The notes beneath the pieces are model-generated. The model had not been told where the DNA came from. It did no database searches and saw only the letters and a program-made list of their open reading frames with translations. Source: a virus. Taken from it: a stretch of 57,088 nucleotides of DNA. Made by a program: the position numbers and the translations under genes. Numbering within the stretch: the first letter of the stretch is position 1; every line of letters begins with the position of its first letter. The stretch is from IMG/VR virus record IMGVR_UViG_3300022200_000050, positions 1 to 57,088 of that record; one strand, written 5' to 3'. This document shows positions 30,585-37,234 of the stretch, piece by piece.

Positions 30585-31463
30585 ATGGCACTACTACCAA
30601 AAATAAACCTATACCAAAACAGCGAAGACAATTCCGTTGTAGAAATTTTAGACACAACGGGACTGTATTCAGCTAACAATAGCGGAGGCTATAACTCGCC
30701 AAATCTCCCTATTTCTGATAGTTTTGGCGTACTTAGAGTAGGAAACTACCTTAGCTTACAAAGCCTAAACTCCATTAGTAGCGGGGCTTTAACCCAATAC
30801 AAGGAGTATATAAAAACTGCGGGAACTATAAAAACCTACGACAATAAATTAATAGGAGTTGGAAGTATTTTTACGCCATTTATAGCGGGTATAACAGTTC
30901 AAAGCGGAGATACTTTTGAAGAAACGGGCTACTATTACACACCGATAGGGACATGGCGACCAAGCGTAACTACGCCAATATATTTGACAAGCGAAAACTT
31001 AGGGCTAGGAATTAACAATACAATTATAGACACAATACTTCCAATAGAATATAAAGTATTTGGGGCAAGCGTGGGCGACCCTTTAACGGTAGTAGGAATG
31101 GAATACTTAGTTCAAAGCGATGGCGCAACATACGAGAACGATACTTATAGGGCGGGGGAAACATTCACGGCTTATAGCGTTGCTAGTGCAAGCGGAGATT
31201 TTAGCCCATACGAAGGAGGTTACTACAATGTATTTCAAACCTCGTTCAATATTACTCAGCAATTAAAGGATTTAATTGTGAGTAATATTAACAATCCAAA
31301 GCCACAAAACGAACAGTACCAAACAATTATAGCAAGGTTATACTCAAGGATTCAAGCAATGACGTGGAATAACGGACTAGGAAACGTAAGTCAAACAAAC
31401 ACTTACGACAACATACAAGACATAGCCAACACTTGCACAGCTTTGGCAAATAATAATTACTAG
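30585..31463 (+). CDS. Putative virion protein, 292 aa
   Basis: Begins MALLPKINLYQNSEDNSVVE. It is rich in Gly, Thr, Ser, Tyr and Asn with many beta-like runs (NLGLGINNTIIDTIL, TYENDTYRAGETFTA), and ends with a helix (QTIIARLYSRIQAM). The layout resembles the protein at 42491-43354, which also has repeated TYxxGxTFTA-like units and a helical end. A tail or neck role is likely but unproved. Confidence 0.5.
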   Translation: MALLPKINLYQNSEDNSVVEILDTTGLYSANNSGGYNSPNLPISDSFGVLRVGNYLSLQSLNSISSGALTQYKEYIKTAGTIKTYDNKLIGVGSIFTPFIAGITVQSGDTFEETGYYYTPIGTWRPSVTTPIYLTSENLGLGINNTIIDTILPIEYKVFGASVGDPLTVVGMEYLVQSDGATYENDTYRAGETFTAYSVASASGDFSPYEGGYYNVFQTSFNITQQLKDLIVSNINNPKPQNEQYQTIIARLYSRIQAMTWNNGLGNVSQTNTYDNIQDIANTCTALANNNY

Positions 31464-31473
31464 GTTAAAGAAG

Positions 31474-31509
31474 TTTAATTAGGTTTAGCGTAAGTGAATA
31501 CTATTTTTG
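31474..31509 (+). promoter_or_regulatory. Upstream-box promoter of the accessory cluster
   Basis: TTTAATTAGGTTT (31474-31486), exactly 15 bases, then TATTTTTG (31502-31509), ATG at 31514 after 4 bases. Confidence 0.7.
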
Positions 31510-31513
31510 TGTT

Positions 31514-31687
31514 ATGGAAACGACCAACGAAAATATGATACAATTTGAGGTAATTGCAGACTATCCTAACGCCTTGTATAAAAAAGGCGAAATGATATAC
31601 ACTTTTAAAGAAGGAAATGCTTACGCTTTACAAAATTCAGAAGACGTATGCCTATTTGATTACCCACAAATATTTAAAAAGCTATAA
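31514..31687 (+). CDS. Small hypothetical protein, 57 aa
   Basis: Reads METTNENMIQFEVIADYPNA and ends DYPQIFKKL. A single beta-rich unit of the kind found in small phage regulators. It follows the promoter by 4 bases, so the coding call is well supported. No family recognised. Confidence 0.62.
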   Translation: METTNENMIQFEVIADYPNALYKKGEMIYTFKEGNAYALQNSEDVCLFDYPQIFKKL

Positions 31688-31713
31688 AATGAACGAACTA
31701 AAAGACTTTGATA

Positions 31714-31818
31714 ATGATGGCTTTAAAAGAGATAGATATTAGTATTTGGCTTGAATGGAAACTAATAAACGACAAAACAAAAAATTACGAATTAATAAAT
31801 AAAGATAAACAGAAATGA
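31714..31818 (+). CDS. Tiny hypothetical protein, 34 aa
   Basis: Two ATGs in a row begin MMALKEIDISIWLEWKLIND. The stop overlaps the next ATG by 4 bases (ATGA), which is the main argument that it is translated. Function unknown. Confidence 0.45.
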   Translation: MMALKEIDISIWLEWKLINDKTKNYELINKDKQK

Positions 31819-32042
31819 AAAGATTAAAATTAGCACTAAAACGTCTTCTTCGCAAAACCGATATTAGCGGTAATTATGAACAACCACAATATAATAACGG
31901 AGATTTAGTTCCGCTTATTTGGATGATTGAAGAACTGAGAAGAAGAGAAGGTGGTTGCACAATGAATGAACTTATTGCAGAAGCAAATCGGAACTTTAAA
32001 GGGGTTGAACAGATTAAACACCATACAATAAATTACCGCTAA
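31815..32042 (+). CDS. Hypothetical protein, 75 aa
   Basis: Begins MKRLKLALKRLLRKTDISGN, a strongly basic N-terminus, followed by a helix EELRRREGGCTMNELIAEA. It could bind nucleic acid or membrane. It overlaps the previous frame by 4 bases. No family recognised. Confidence 0.58.
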   Translation: MKRLKLALKRLLRKTDISGNYEQPQYNNGDLVPLIWMIEELRRREGGCTMNELIAEANRNFKGVEQIKHHTINYR

Positions 32043-32107
32043 AATTGGTTAATTCGAAGAAGCCGACTTTTAAAAACAAATGTTGAATTAATAACTAAAA
32101 GATAAAA

Positions 32108-32560
32108 ATGGAAAGACTGATGACAATGATAGATTACGTGTTGGAACAAGATAAACACAAAGAAGTAAGATATAAGCAAATAGTTGATTATGCTAATTTT
32201 TTAAAGCAACCACTTACACTAGGAATGTTTATACCTTGCGATAAAGATGGTAATATTTCAGTACCGCCTCAAAACAAATGGCAAAGTAACGAAGAAAGAT
32301 GGGGAACTTCGGTTAAAACAGAGTACTGGAAAGCATACGAAAAAGAAAAAGAATCAGTTTTATTTGAAGGTTGGGAGTTAAACCAAAAAGATATTTCTAA
32401 ACTTAAAAATGTAATTTGCATAACAAGAGGAAGGATTCAACTTTCATTCTTTAAAAAAGATAATCAAATATTTTTTGACCATTTACTTAATGGAACAACT
32501 AAGATAATCAAAACTATTGAAGATTTAGTGCCACAGCAACTAGAATTAACTAAAAAATAA
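32108..32560 (+). CDS. Conserved phage hypothetical protein, 150 aa
   Basis: Contains ANFLKQPLTLGMFIPCDKDG and VLFEGWEL, then a C-terminal TTKIIKTIEDLVPQQLELT. I recognise this arrangement from many Bacteroidota phage genomes, always without function. The stop overlaps the next start by one base. Confidence 0.78.
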   Translation: MERLMTMIDYVLEQDKHKEVRYKQIVDYANFLKQPLTLGMFIPCDKDGNISVPPQNKWQSNEERWGTSVKTEYWKAYEKEKESVLFEGWELNQKDISKLKNVICITRGRIQLSFFKKDNQIFFDHLLNGTTKIIKTIEDLVPQQLELTKK

Positions 32561-32772
32561 TGAGACTATCGCTTAGCACAGTTGCTTTAAGTAACGAAAA
32601 GATTGAGCTGCGCTCATTTGGTAATGACCCTATTCTATTCTTTACTAAAGACGAAAAAGGAGAAGTTAGGATTCAAATTCATAACGAAGATAAATACATA
32701 GTTGAAACTTGGATTCCAAACGACCAATTAAAAGAAGTAATTAAATTTTTACAAAAACAAATAATAGAATAA
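32560..32772 (+). CDS. Hypothetical protein, 70 aa
   Basis: Begins MRLSLSTVALSNEKIELRSFG, mostly beta-like, ending in a helix QLKEVIKFLQKQIIE. Overlaps both neighbours by one base, so it is translationally linked. No family recognised. Confidence 0.62.
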   Translation: MRLSLSTVALSNEKIELRSFGNDPILFFTKDEKGEVRIQIHNEDKYIVETWIPNDQLKEVIKFLQKQIIE

Positions 32773-32909
32773 TGTGGATAAAATTAGAGGTATATAATGG
32801 AGATTCCTTTCTAGGGTCTATTTATACAAACGAAACAACAGAAAGTGGTATTAAGCGAGATATTGACGAAGAATTTAAAGATTGGACTAAATACAATATA
32901 GGTAATTAA
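32772..32909 (+). CDS. Small hypothetical protein, 45 aa
   Basis: Reads MWIKLEVYNGDSFLGSIYTN and ends DWTKYNIGN. The start overlaps the previous stop by one base. Beta-rich, unrecognised. Confidence 0.5.
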   Translation: MWIKLEVYNGDSFLGSIYTNETTESGIKRDIDEEFKDWTKYNIGN

Positions 32910-32923
32910 ATTAAATAAAAAAC

Positions 32924-33136
32924 ATGGAAAAACATATTTTAGTAAAAGTACCAAAAGACAGCACTGATTATTTTATTAATAATGCAGGATGCTTAAGATT
33001 TTCTACTCAAGAAGGTCGTTTATCTTCTATTGTAGAGCCAATGGAAATTGGGGAGTATTTAGAGAATACCAAGCATGATTTAATTGGAGAATCGGTTTTA
33101 AATAACGAAAAAATAATAATCATAAAATACAAATAA
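32924..33136 (+). CDS. Hypothetical protein, 70 aa
   Basis: Begins MEKHILVKVPKDSTDYFINNAGCL, a small beta-alpha protein ending GESVLNNEKIIIIKYK. Likely in the same operon. No family recognised. Confidence 0.6.
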   Translation: MEKHILVKVPKDSTDYFINNAGCLRFSTQEGRLSSIVEPMEIGEYLENTKHDLIGESVLNNEKIIIIKYK

Positions 33137-33138
33137 AA

Positions 33139-33309
33139 ATGGGAACAACAATTGAAGAGTTAGTTAAAGCAATCGAATTAACTAACAACATTAAGACAGT
33201 AGAGTATAATACCGCAACGGGCTTGTGGTGTATAAAATATAAGCCAAATTTAAAGCCTGATATAGTTACAACAGATGAATTAATGAACTGCTTTATAACA
33301 AACGAATAA
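33139..33309 (+). CDS. Hypothetical protein, 56 aa
   Basis: Reads MGTTIEELVKAIELTNNIKT and ends DELMNCFITNE. Starts 2 bases after the previous stop, and the next ATG follows after one base. No family recognised. Confidence 0.55.
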   Translation: MGTTIEELVKAIELTNNIKTVEYNTATGLWCIKYKPNLKPDIVTTDELMNCFITNE

Positions 33310-33310
33310 T

Positions 33311-33523
33311 ATGAAAAGAATATATTTAGCCTTGATAATAATGATTATTGGTTGTAATTTTGACAATACAGAACCAATAATAGTTACAGCATTTAATTCC
33401 TACAATAATTATTGCGAATACACCGTTCAAACTAATGGAGTACCAAGATTTAGGCACTTTAACGATAGTTGCGGTAAATTTAATATTGGAGATACAGTAA
33501 AATTTATAAAAACAAACAAATAA
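33311..33523 (+). CDS. Small putative lipoprotein
   Basis: A 70-aa protein starting MKRIYLALIIMIIGCN. Positive residues, a hydrophobic stretch and Cys15 preceded by Ile-Ile-Gly give a lipobox-like signal, so the mature protein could be attached to the host membrane with a 55-residue periplasmic or surface domain containing two further Cys. Phage lipoproteins of this sort can block superinfection, but no evidence is visible for that. A plain single-span protein is the alternative. Confidence 0.65.
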   Translation: MKRIYLALIIMIIGCNFDNTEPIIVTAFNSYNNYCEYTVQTNGVPRFRHFNDSCGKFNIGDTVKFIKTNK

Positions 33524-33524
33524 T

Positions 33525-34067
33525 ATGAAAAATCAAATCAAAGAATTGCGTATTCAAATAGATGCGCTACACCAATTAACATTACTACTAATGCCCGTAA
33601 CAAAAGAGGTGCATTACAAATTTAGTAACTCACAAGAAATAGAAGATGCTGCACATAGCCTTATTTATGCAAAAGCATGGCTAGGGAAATGTATGGCAGA
33701 ACTTGGCGACAAAACACCTTACGCTAACGATGGTAAAAGAAAATCGGTAGAAGATATTGAATTACCTACTGATGTAGCAACGGGAGGTAGAGATACTTTT
33801 ACCCAAGTAATTGATTGGGATAGTACCAACCACGTTGAAAGAGTAGATTGGATAAGAACTGAAATCCAAGCAATATTCGATAAGCTAGAAAATATTGAAG
33901 GCGAAGTTGATGAAAGCGTAAATACTAAACCTAATTCTAAACTAGAACGATATACAAATATTTCTTTACAATATCTAGCAGAAGCACGTTTTGCATTAGG
34001 GTTTGAATTAGGTAGAGTGAAAGCATCTTTACTATCTACTCCCCCGCAATTGGTTCAAGTAGATTAG
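33525..34067 (+). CDS. Hypothetical protein, 180 aa, with possible Acb2/Tad1-like helical hairpin
   Basis: Begins MKNQIKELRIQIDALHQLTL. The segment EIEDAAHSLIYAKAWLGKCMAELGDKTPYANDG and a later YLAEARFALGFELGRVK both have the pattern L-x2-A-[KR]-x2-L-G-x2-[ML]-x2-[LV]. That resembles the short hairpin domain of phage cyclic-nucleotide sponges (Acb2, Tad1), but the match is from memory and weak. I know related uncharacterised proteins in Bacteroidota phages with the TPYxNDGxR phrase. The remainder is acidic. Confidence 0.6.
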   Translation: MKNQIKELRIQIDALHQLTLLLMPVTKEVHYKFSNSQEIEDAAHSLIYAKAWLGKCMAELGDKTPYANDGKRKSVEDIELPTDVATGGRDTFTQVIDWDSTNHVERVDWIRTEIQAIFDKLENIEGEVDESVNTKPNSKLERYTNISLQYLAEARFALGFELGRVKASLLSTPPQLVQVD

Positions 34068-34075
34068 TGCTGACT

Positions 34076-34249
34076 ATGAAAAATAAAACGCTAGGGGACT
34101 TTGACGTTTGGTATAAAAAATGTCAAAACTGTGGTTACGACACAGCAAAAAGTCATTTGCCTTTAAAAGACGAGAACAAAACGTGTTGGAAATGTGGGTA
34201 CTCAGTAAGTAGAGATTTTAGTGAGCGAGCATTGAAGCCTAAAAAATAA
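34076..34249 (+). CDS. Small zinc-ribbon-like protein, 57 aa
   Basis: KKCQNCGYDTAKSH and KTCWKCGYSVSRDF supply two CxxC pairs, about 20 residues apart, as in zinc ribbons. The frame also has a GTG at 34067 that overlaps the upstream stop; the ATG at 34076 is the simpler start. It ends the accessory cluster and precedes a terminator. Confidence 0.65.
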   Translation: MKNKTLGDFDVWYKKCQNCGYDTAKSHLPLKDENKTCWKCGYSVSRDFSERALKPKK

Positions 34250-34261
34250 ACAAAAAGGGAT

Positions 34262-34291
34262 AGCTGACTTACTTCAAGTCGGCTTTTCTTT
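34262..34291 (+). terminator. Intrinsic terminator
   Basis: AGCTGACTT (34262-34270), loop ACTTC, AAGTCGGCT (34276-34284) and TTTTCTTTTTG. It is close in sequence to the terminator at 25291. Confidence 0.85.
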
Positions 34292-34308
34292 TTGTTGCAT
34301 AAAACCCT

Positions 34309-34316
34309 TATCTTTG
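34309..34316 (+). promoter_or_regulatory. Promoter for 34324-34578
   Basis: TATCTTTG at 34309-34316 with TTTTTGTTG about 20 bases upstream. ATG after 7 bases. Confidence 0.75.
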
Positions 34317-34323
34317 TAATGAC

Positions 34324-34578
34324 ATGAACACTCATAAACTAAACGAAATAATACTAGAACAAATAGCCTTAGAACAAAAAGGACTACCAAACAACAACTA
34401 CCTAAACAAAATAATAATAGAAGCAACAAACCTACTAGCAGCCCAACAATTTATAGGCTGTACTGAAAGCGATACACTTTTAATAACTAATAGGCTAAAC
34501 CAACTTTTAGGATTTTGGCGAGCGACAACACGTTACACGCAAGGAATTTTTAACGGATATTTTCAAGTAATAGCTTAA
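34324..34578 (+). CDS. Hypothetical helical protein, 84 aa
   Basis: Begins MNTHKLNEIILEQIALEQKG, almost entirely helical, ending NRLNQLLGFWRATTRYTQGIFNG. It heads the short rightward unit with the 228-aa virion protein. Role unknown, perhaps virion assembly. Confidence 0.58.
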   Translation: MNTHKLNEIILEQIALEQKGLPNNNYLNKIIIEATNLLAAQQFIGCTESDTLLITNRLNQLLGFWRATTRYTQGIFNGYFQVIA

Positions 34579-34583
34579 CTTTG
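34576..34583 (+). promoter_or_regulatory. Promoter for the 228-aa virion protein
   Basis: TAACTTTG at 34576-34583 begins on the TAA of the preceding gene; the ATG at 34588 follows after 4 bases. Confidence 0.65.
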
Positions 34584-34587
34584 CAAC

Positions 34588-35274
34588 ATGAATACATTAA
34601 AACTCGTAGATGAATTAGTTAGAGCCGTAAATAGTGGCTATAACAGCAGCGATAAAAAAGTTGACGATAATTATATTTTTGAAATGCTGCCACAATGGAG
34701 AGCGCAAGTGATGATACTTACTTACAATGGCGGTAAATTACAAGGTAGTAATACTATTATAAAAGGTAACAAACTTATACCTGCAAGTTGGAAGCAAGAA
34801 GTAACCTATACGATTAATTTATTATCACAAGACCCAACATTAGACTATCTAACGGTAGAAGGATTACCCATAGTAAGCTTAAATGAATACAACGATGGAA
34901 TACAATACTTCGGAACTAAAAGCATAGCTAATGGATTCTTTTACGCAAGAAGCTTAAACGAAATTCAACAGTTTAAAGATTTACGCCTACTAGCTAAAAA
35001 ACCTGCTGTGCTAATAGTAGGAAACGAAAGAAGGATTTACGGAAATAAACTTTTAAAAGAAGTGTTAGAAGTAGGAATATACCAAAACCCTTACGCAGCT
35101 AAAGCTAATTTTAACTACGCTACGGACACTTTTCCGATTGGAGAAGGTGATATTCCTTTAATGAAAGAAATAGCAATAGCAGCGTTAAGAACAGAGTTTA
35201 GAGCCATAAAAGATGTAACTGCTGATGCTGGGAATGAACAGCAAGCAGCTTTAAAGAATAGTATTCTAGGATAA
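34588..35274 (+). CDS. Putative head-tail adaptor or neck protein, 228 aa
   Basis: Begins MNTLKLVDELVRAVNSGYNS. An N-terminal helix is followed by beta sequence (DYLTVEGLPIVSLNEYNDGI) and C-terminal helices (LMKEIAIAALRTEFRAIKD). Its size and secondary-structure order match the ring/adaptor proteins between portal and tail in crAss-like phages. It converges on the ring-like protein at 35323 encoded on the other strand. Function is inferred. Confidence 0.6.
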   Translation: MNTLKLVDELVRAVNSGYNSSDKKVDDNYIFEMLPQWRAQVMILTYNGGKLQGSNTIIKGNKLIPASWKQEVTYTINLLSQDPTLDYLTVEGLPIVSLNEYNDGIQYFGTKSIANGFFYARSLNEIQQFKDLRLLAKKPAVLIVGNERRIYGNKLLKEVLEVGIYQNPYAAKANFNYATDTFPIGEGDIPLMKEIAIAALRTEFRAIKDVTADAGNEQQAALKNSILG

Positions 35275-35289
35275 TAATTTTAACAAACA

Positions 35290-35322
35290 AAAAAGCCCTA
35301 ACTAAACATTAGGGCTTTTTTG
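35290..35322. terminator. Bidirectional terminator between converging operons
   Basis: AGCCCTAA (35294-35301) and TTAGGGCT (35309-35316), flanked by A-run and T-run, so it works in both directions. It lies between the stops at 35274 (plus) and 35323 (minus). Confidence 0.88.
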
Positions 35323-35988
35323 TTAATAAGTCTTGAAAGCAAAGTGATTGTTAATATCTGCAATTCGTTTGCCTTCTTGGCTATCGCTTTCAGCAGCCAA
35401 TCCTCGAATATATCTTTTCTCTACCTTGTATTCGTGCAAGTAGGTAGCATATTTAGCCATTTGCGAAGGGTCGCCACGCTCTAAACAGAAATCAGACATA
35501 ACTCCATAGGTTAAACACAAATCAGCTACTCTAGGCAAAGATAATTCGCCATTTTCATCTAAAGCAATACCAATATATGATATTTGGCAATAAGAATCTT
35601 CAATTTGCGTTCCAAACCACACATATCCGTCTTTAACCCTAGCAGAAGTATTATTATTAAAACTGCCCTTATAAAAACCGTTAGTTGGCATATAAGGAGC
35701 AGAAGAATTAAGACTACCAATAGAAGCAAAAGTTCTTATAGGATTATGACCTTCAAGAATAATAAATCCTTTCGGCAACGGTGCTGTAAACGTGGTTAAA
35801 TCAATAGGTATTTGCGCAACGTGAGAAGGAAACACAAAGAAGTTCCTTAATTGTCTTACCTTATCATTTAAACTATTGTAAAGGTACGCATCGTGTAAAG
35901 GCGTATCACTTATTCCTAGTTTTAATTTTACTCGTTGTATAATTTCATTTTCAGAAACCACATCGTAAATCCCGTTGTCGTTAGTCAT
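35323..35988 (-). CDS. Putative connector/ring protein, 221 aa
   Basis: Starts MTNDNGIYDVVSENEIIQRV. An N-terminal helix, a beta-rich middle (FVFPSHVAQIPIDLTTFTAP) and a C-terminal helical region (YATYLHEYKVEKRYIRGLAA) match the layout of T7 gp11/crAss-like ring proteins. It is the last gene of the portal operon and follows the 408-aa protein after two bases. Confidence 0.6.
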   Translation of the reverse strand: MTNDNGIYDVVSENEIIQRVKLKLGISDTPLHDAYLYNSLNDKVRQLRNFFVFPSHVAQIPIDLTTFTAPLPKGFIILEGHNPIRTFASIGSLNSSAPYMPTNGFYKGSFNNNTSARVKDGYVWFGTQIEDSYCQISYIGIALDENGELSLPRVADLCLTYGVMSDFCLERGDPSQMAKYATYLHEYKVEKRYIRGLAAESDSQEGKRIADINNHFAFKTY

Positions 35989-35990
35989 TA

Positions 35991-37217
35991 TTATTTAGTT
36001 TTAATTATGTATGGAGTTTTCTCAACTCTCACTCTTTCTATTTCAGTTGAATACCACTCTTGTAACTCTACGCTTGAAATACGAGGGTCTTGCGCTAATT
36101 CAGCAATACACTTAGCTTCACTTTTACCAGTATCTTTAAGGAATTGGTATCTATTAGAAATCATATCGGCAGTAACATCTTGTCCTTTACCCATGATTTG
36201 CATCAGTTTATTACTTATTTTAAGCTTAGTGCTTTCAATTTCTTTAAAATCTCTATCCTTTTCCATGCGTTCAAACACAGCAGGTTTAGTTTTTAATCCA
36301 TCACCAATAGGTTCAACAGTAGTTTCTGCTAATTGAATATCAGCACTAGGTTCTGAAATACCTAATTCAAGCTTCAATAAGTTATACTGTTGTTTGTTCT
36401 TTTTAAAGTAAGCCACAGCTTCATTAGCATCAGTACCTATATTTTCTTCGTTAAACATGAAGTAAGCACCAACCTTTTCAATAATAAACTTATCGTTCTT
36501 AATCAAAACAGTACCTTTAGTAACAGCTACTTGCATTGAATCTTCTAATTTCTTAGCAACAATGCTGTATTTGTTAATGTCAGAATTAACTAACGATACA
36601 CAATGGTTAAATAAACTTCTTTCTTCGTAACCACTAATATTCTTAACACCCCAAATGTAGGCGAAATCAATTAGCTTTTGCTTGTCATTTTCGAACCATG
36701 ATTTCAATTGAGAAGTAGCATCAATAACTAAGAAATTATTTTCAGTTACTTTTTCAATTTTAGCTACGTTATCAATGTAATCATACTTCACTAAGTTAAA
36801 GTTCACATTAGGGTTTAATTCAGCCCCTGCATCGTTTCTAAAAGATACTTCGTTATGAAGTTTAAGGAAAGCTAACAATACTTTAATATTATCATTATCC
36901 TCTGGCGATAGACCATTTTCTACTGCTTCTGTACTTGAATCAAAATAAGTAAAAGTAGTAAAGAATACTTTCTTATCGCCCTCTGTCATAAATCCATTTA
37001 ATTCAATTGAATGAATCTTATTTCTTTCAGCAGCTTGTATTGATTTCTCATCTAAGCCACTAGGCAAATAATCTAATTTACGCAATACATTTCCTTCAGA
37101 AATAAGGCAAGCCCAATCTCCTTTGTTTACGTTTGTTGTTCTAGCTTTCGTTTCGAACCTGATTTTGGGAGCAGCGCTTAGGGCTTGCTTCGTTTTGATT
37201 GTTACTTCTCTTTTCAT
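35991..37217 (-). CDS. Hypothetical protein between portal and ring genes, 408 aa
   Basis: Starts MKREVTIKTKQALSAAPKIR. Predicted alpha/beta with a beta-rich first half and helical C-terminus (LKISNKLMQIMGKGQDVTAD). It probably belongs to the head-tail module because of its position, but I cannot identify it. The upstream gap of 17 bases to the portal leaves no room for a promoter. Confidence 0.55.
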   Translation of the reverse strand: MKREVTIKTKQALSAAPKIRFETKARTTNVNKGDWACLISEGNVLRKLDYLPSGLDEKSIQAAERNKIHSIELNGFMTEGDKKVFFTTFTYFDSSTEAVENGLSPEDNDNIKVLLAFLKLHNEVSFRNDAGAELNPNVNFNLVKYDYIDNVAKIEKVTENNFLVIDATSQLKSWFENDKQKLIDFAYIWGVKNISGYEERSLFNHCVSLVNSDINKYSIVAKKLEDSMQVAVTKGTVLIKNDKFIIEKVGAYFMFNEENIGTDANEAVAYFKKNKQQYNLLKLELGISEPSADIQLAETTVEPIGDGLKTKPAVFERMEKDRDFKEIESTKLKISNKLMQIMGKGQDVTADMISNRYQFLKDTGKSEAKCIAELAQDPRISSVELQEWYSTEIERVRVEKTPYIIKTK

Positions 37218-37234
37218 TGTTTGTTTGTTTTCTT

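Noticed and set aside
31689-31742. 17-codon frame before the 34-aa gene
   Set aside because: Too short and lacking any supporting overlap or promoter.
35935-36336. 133-aa plus-strand frame opposite the 408-aa gene
   Set aside because: It lies fully inside a convincing minus-strand operon and its translation is low-complexity.
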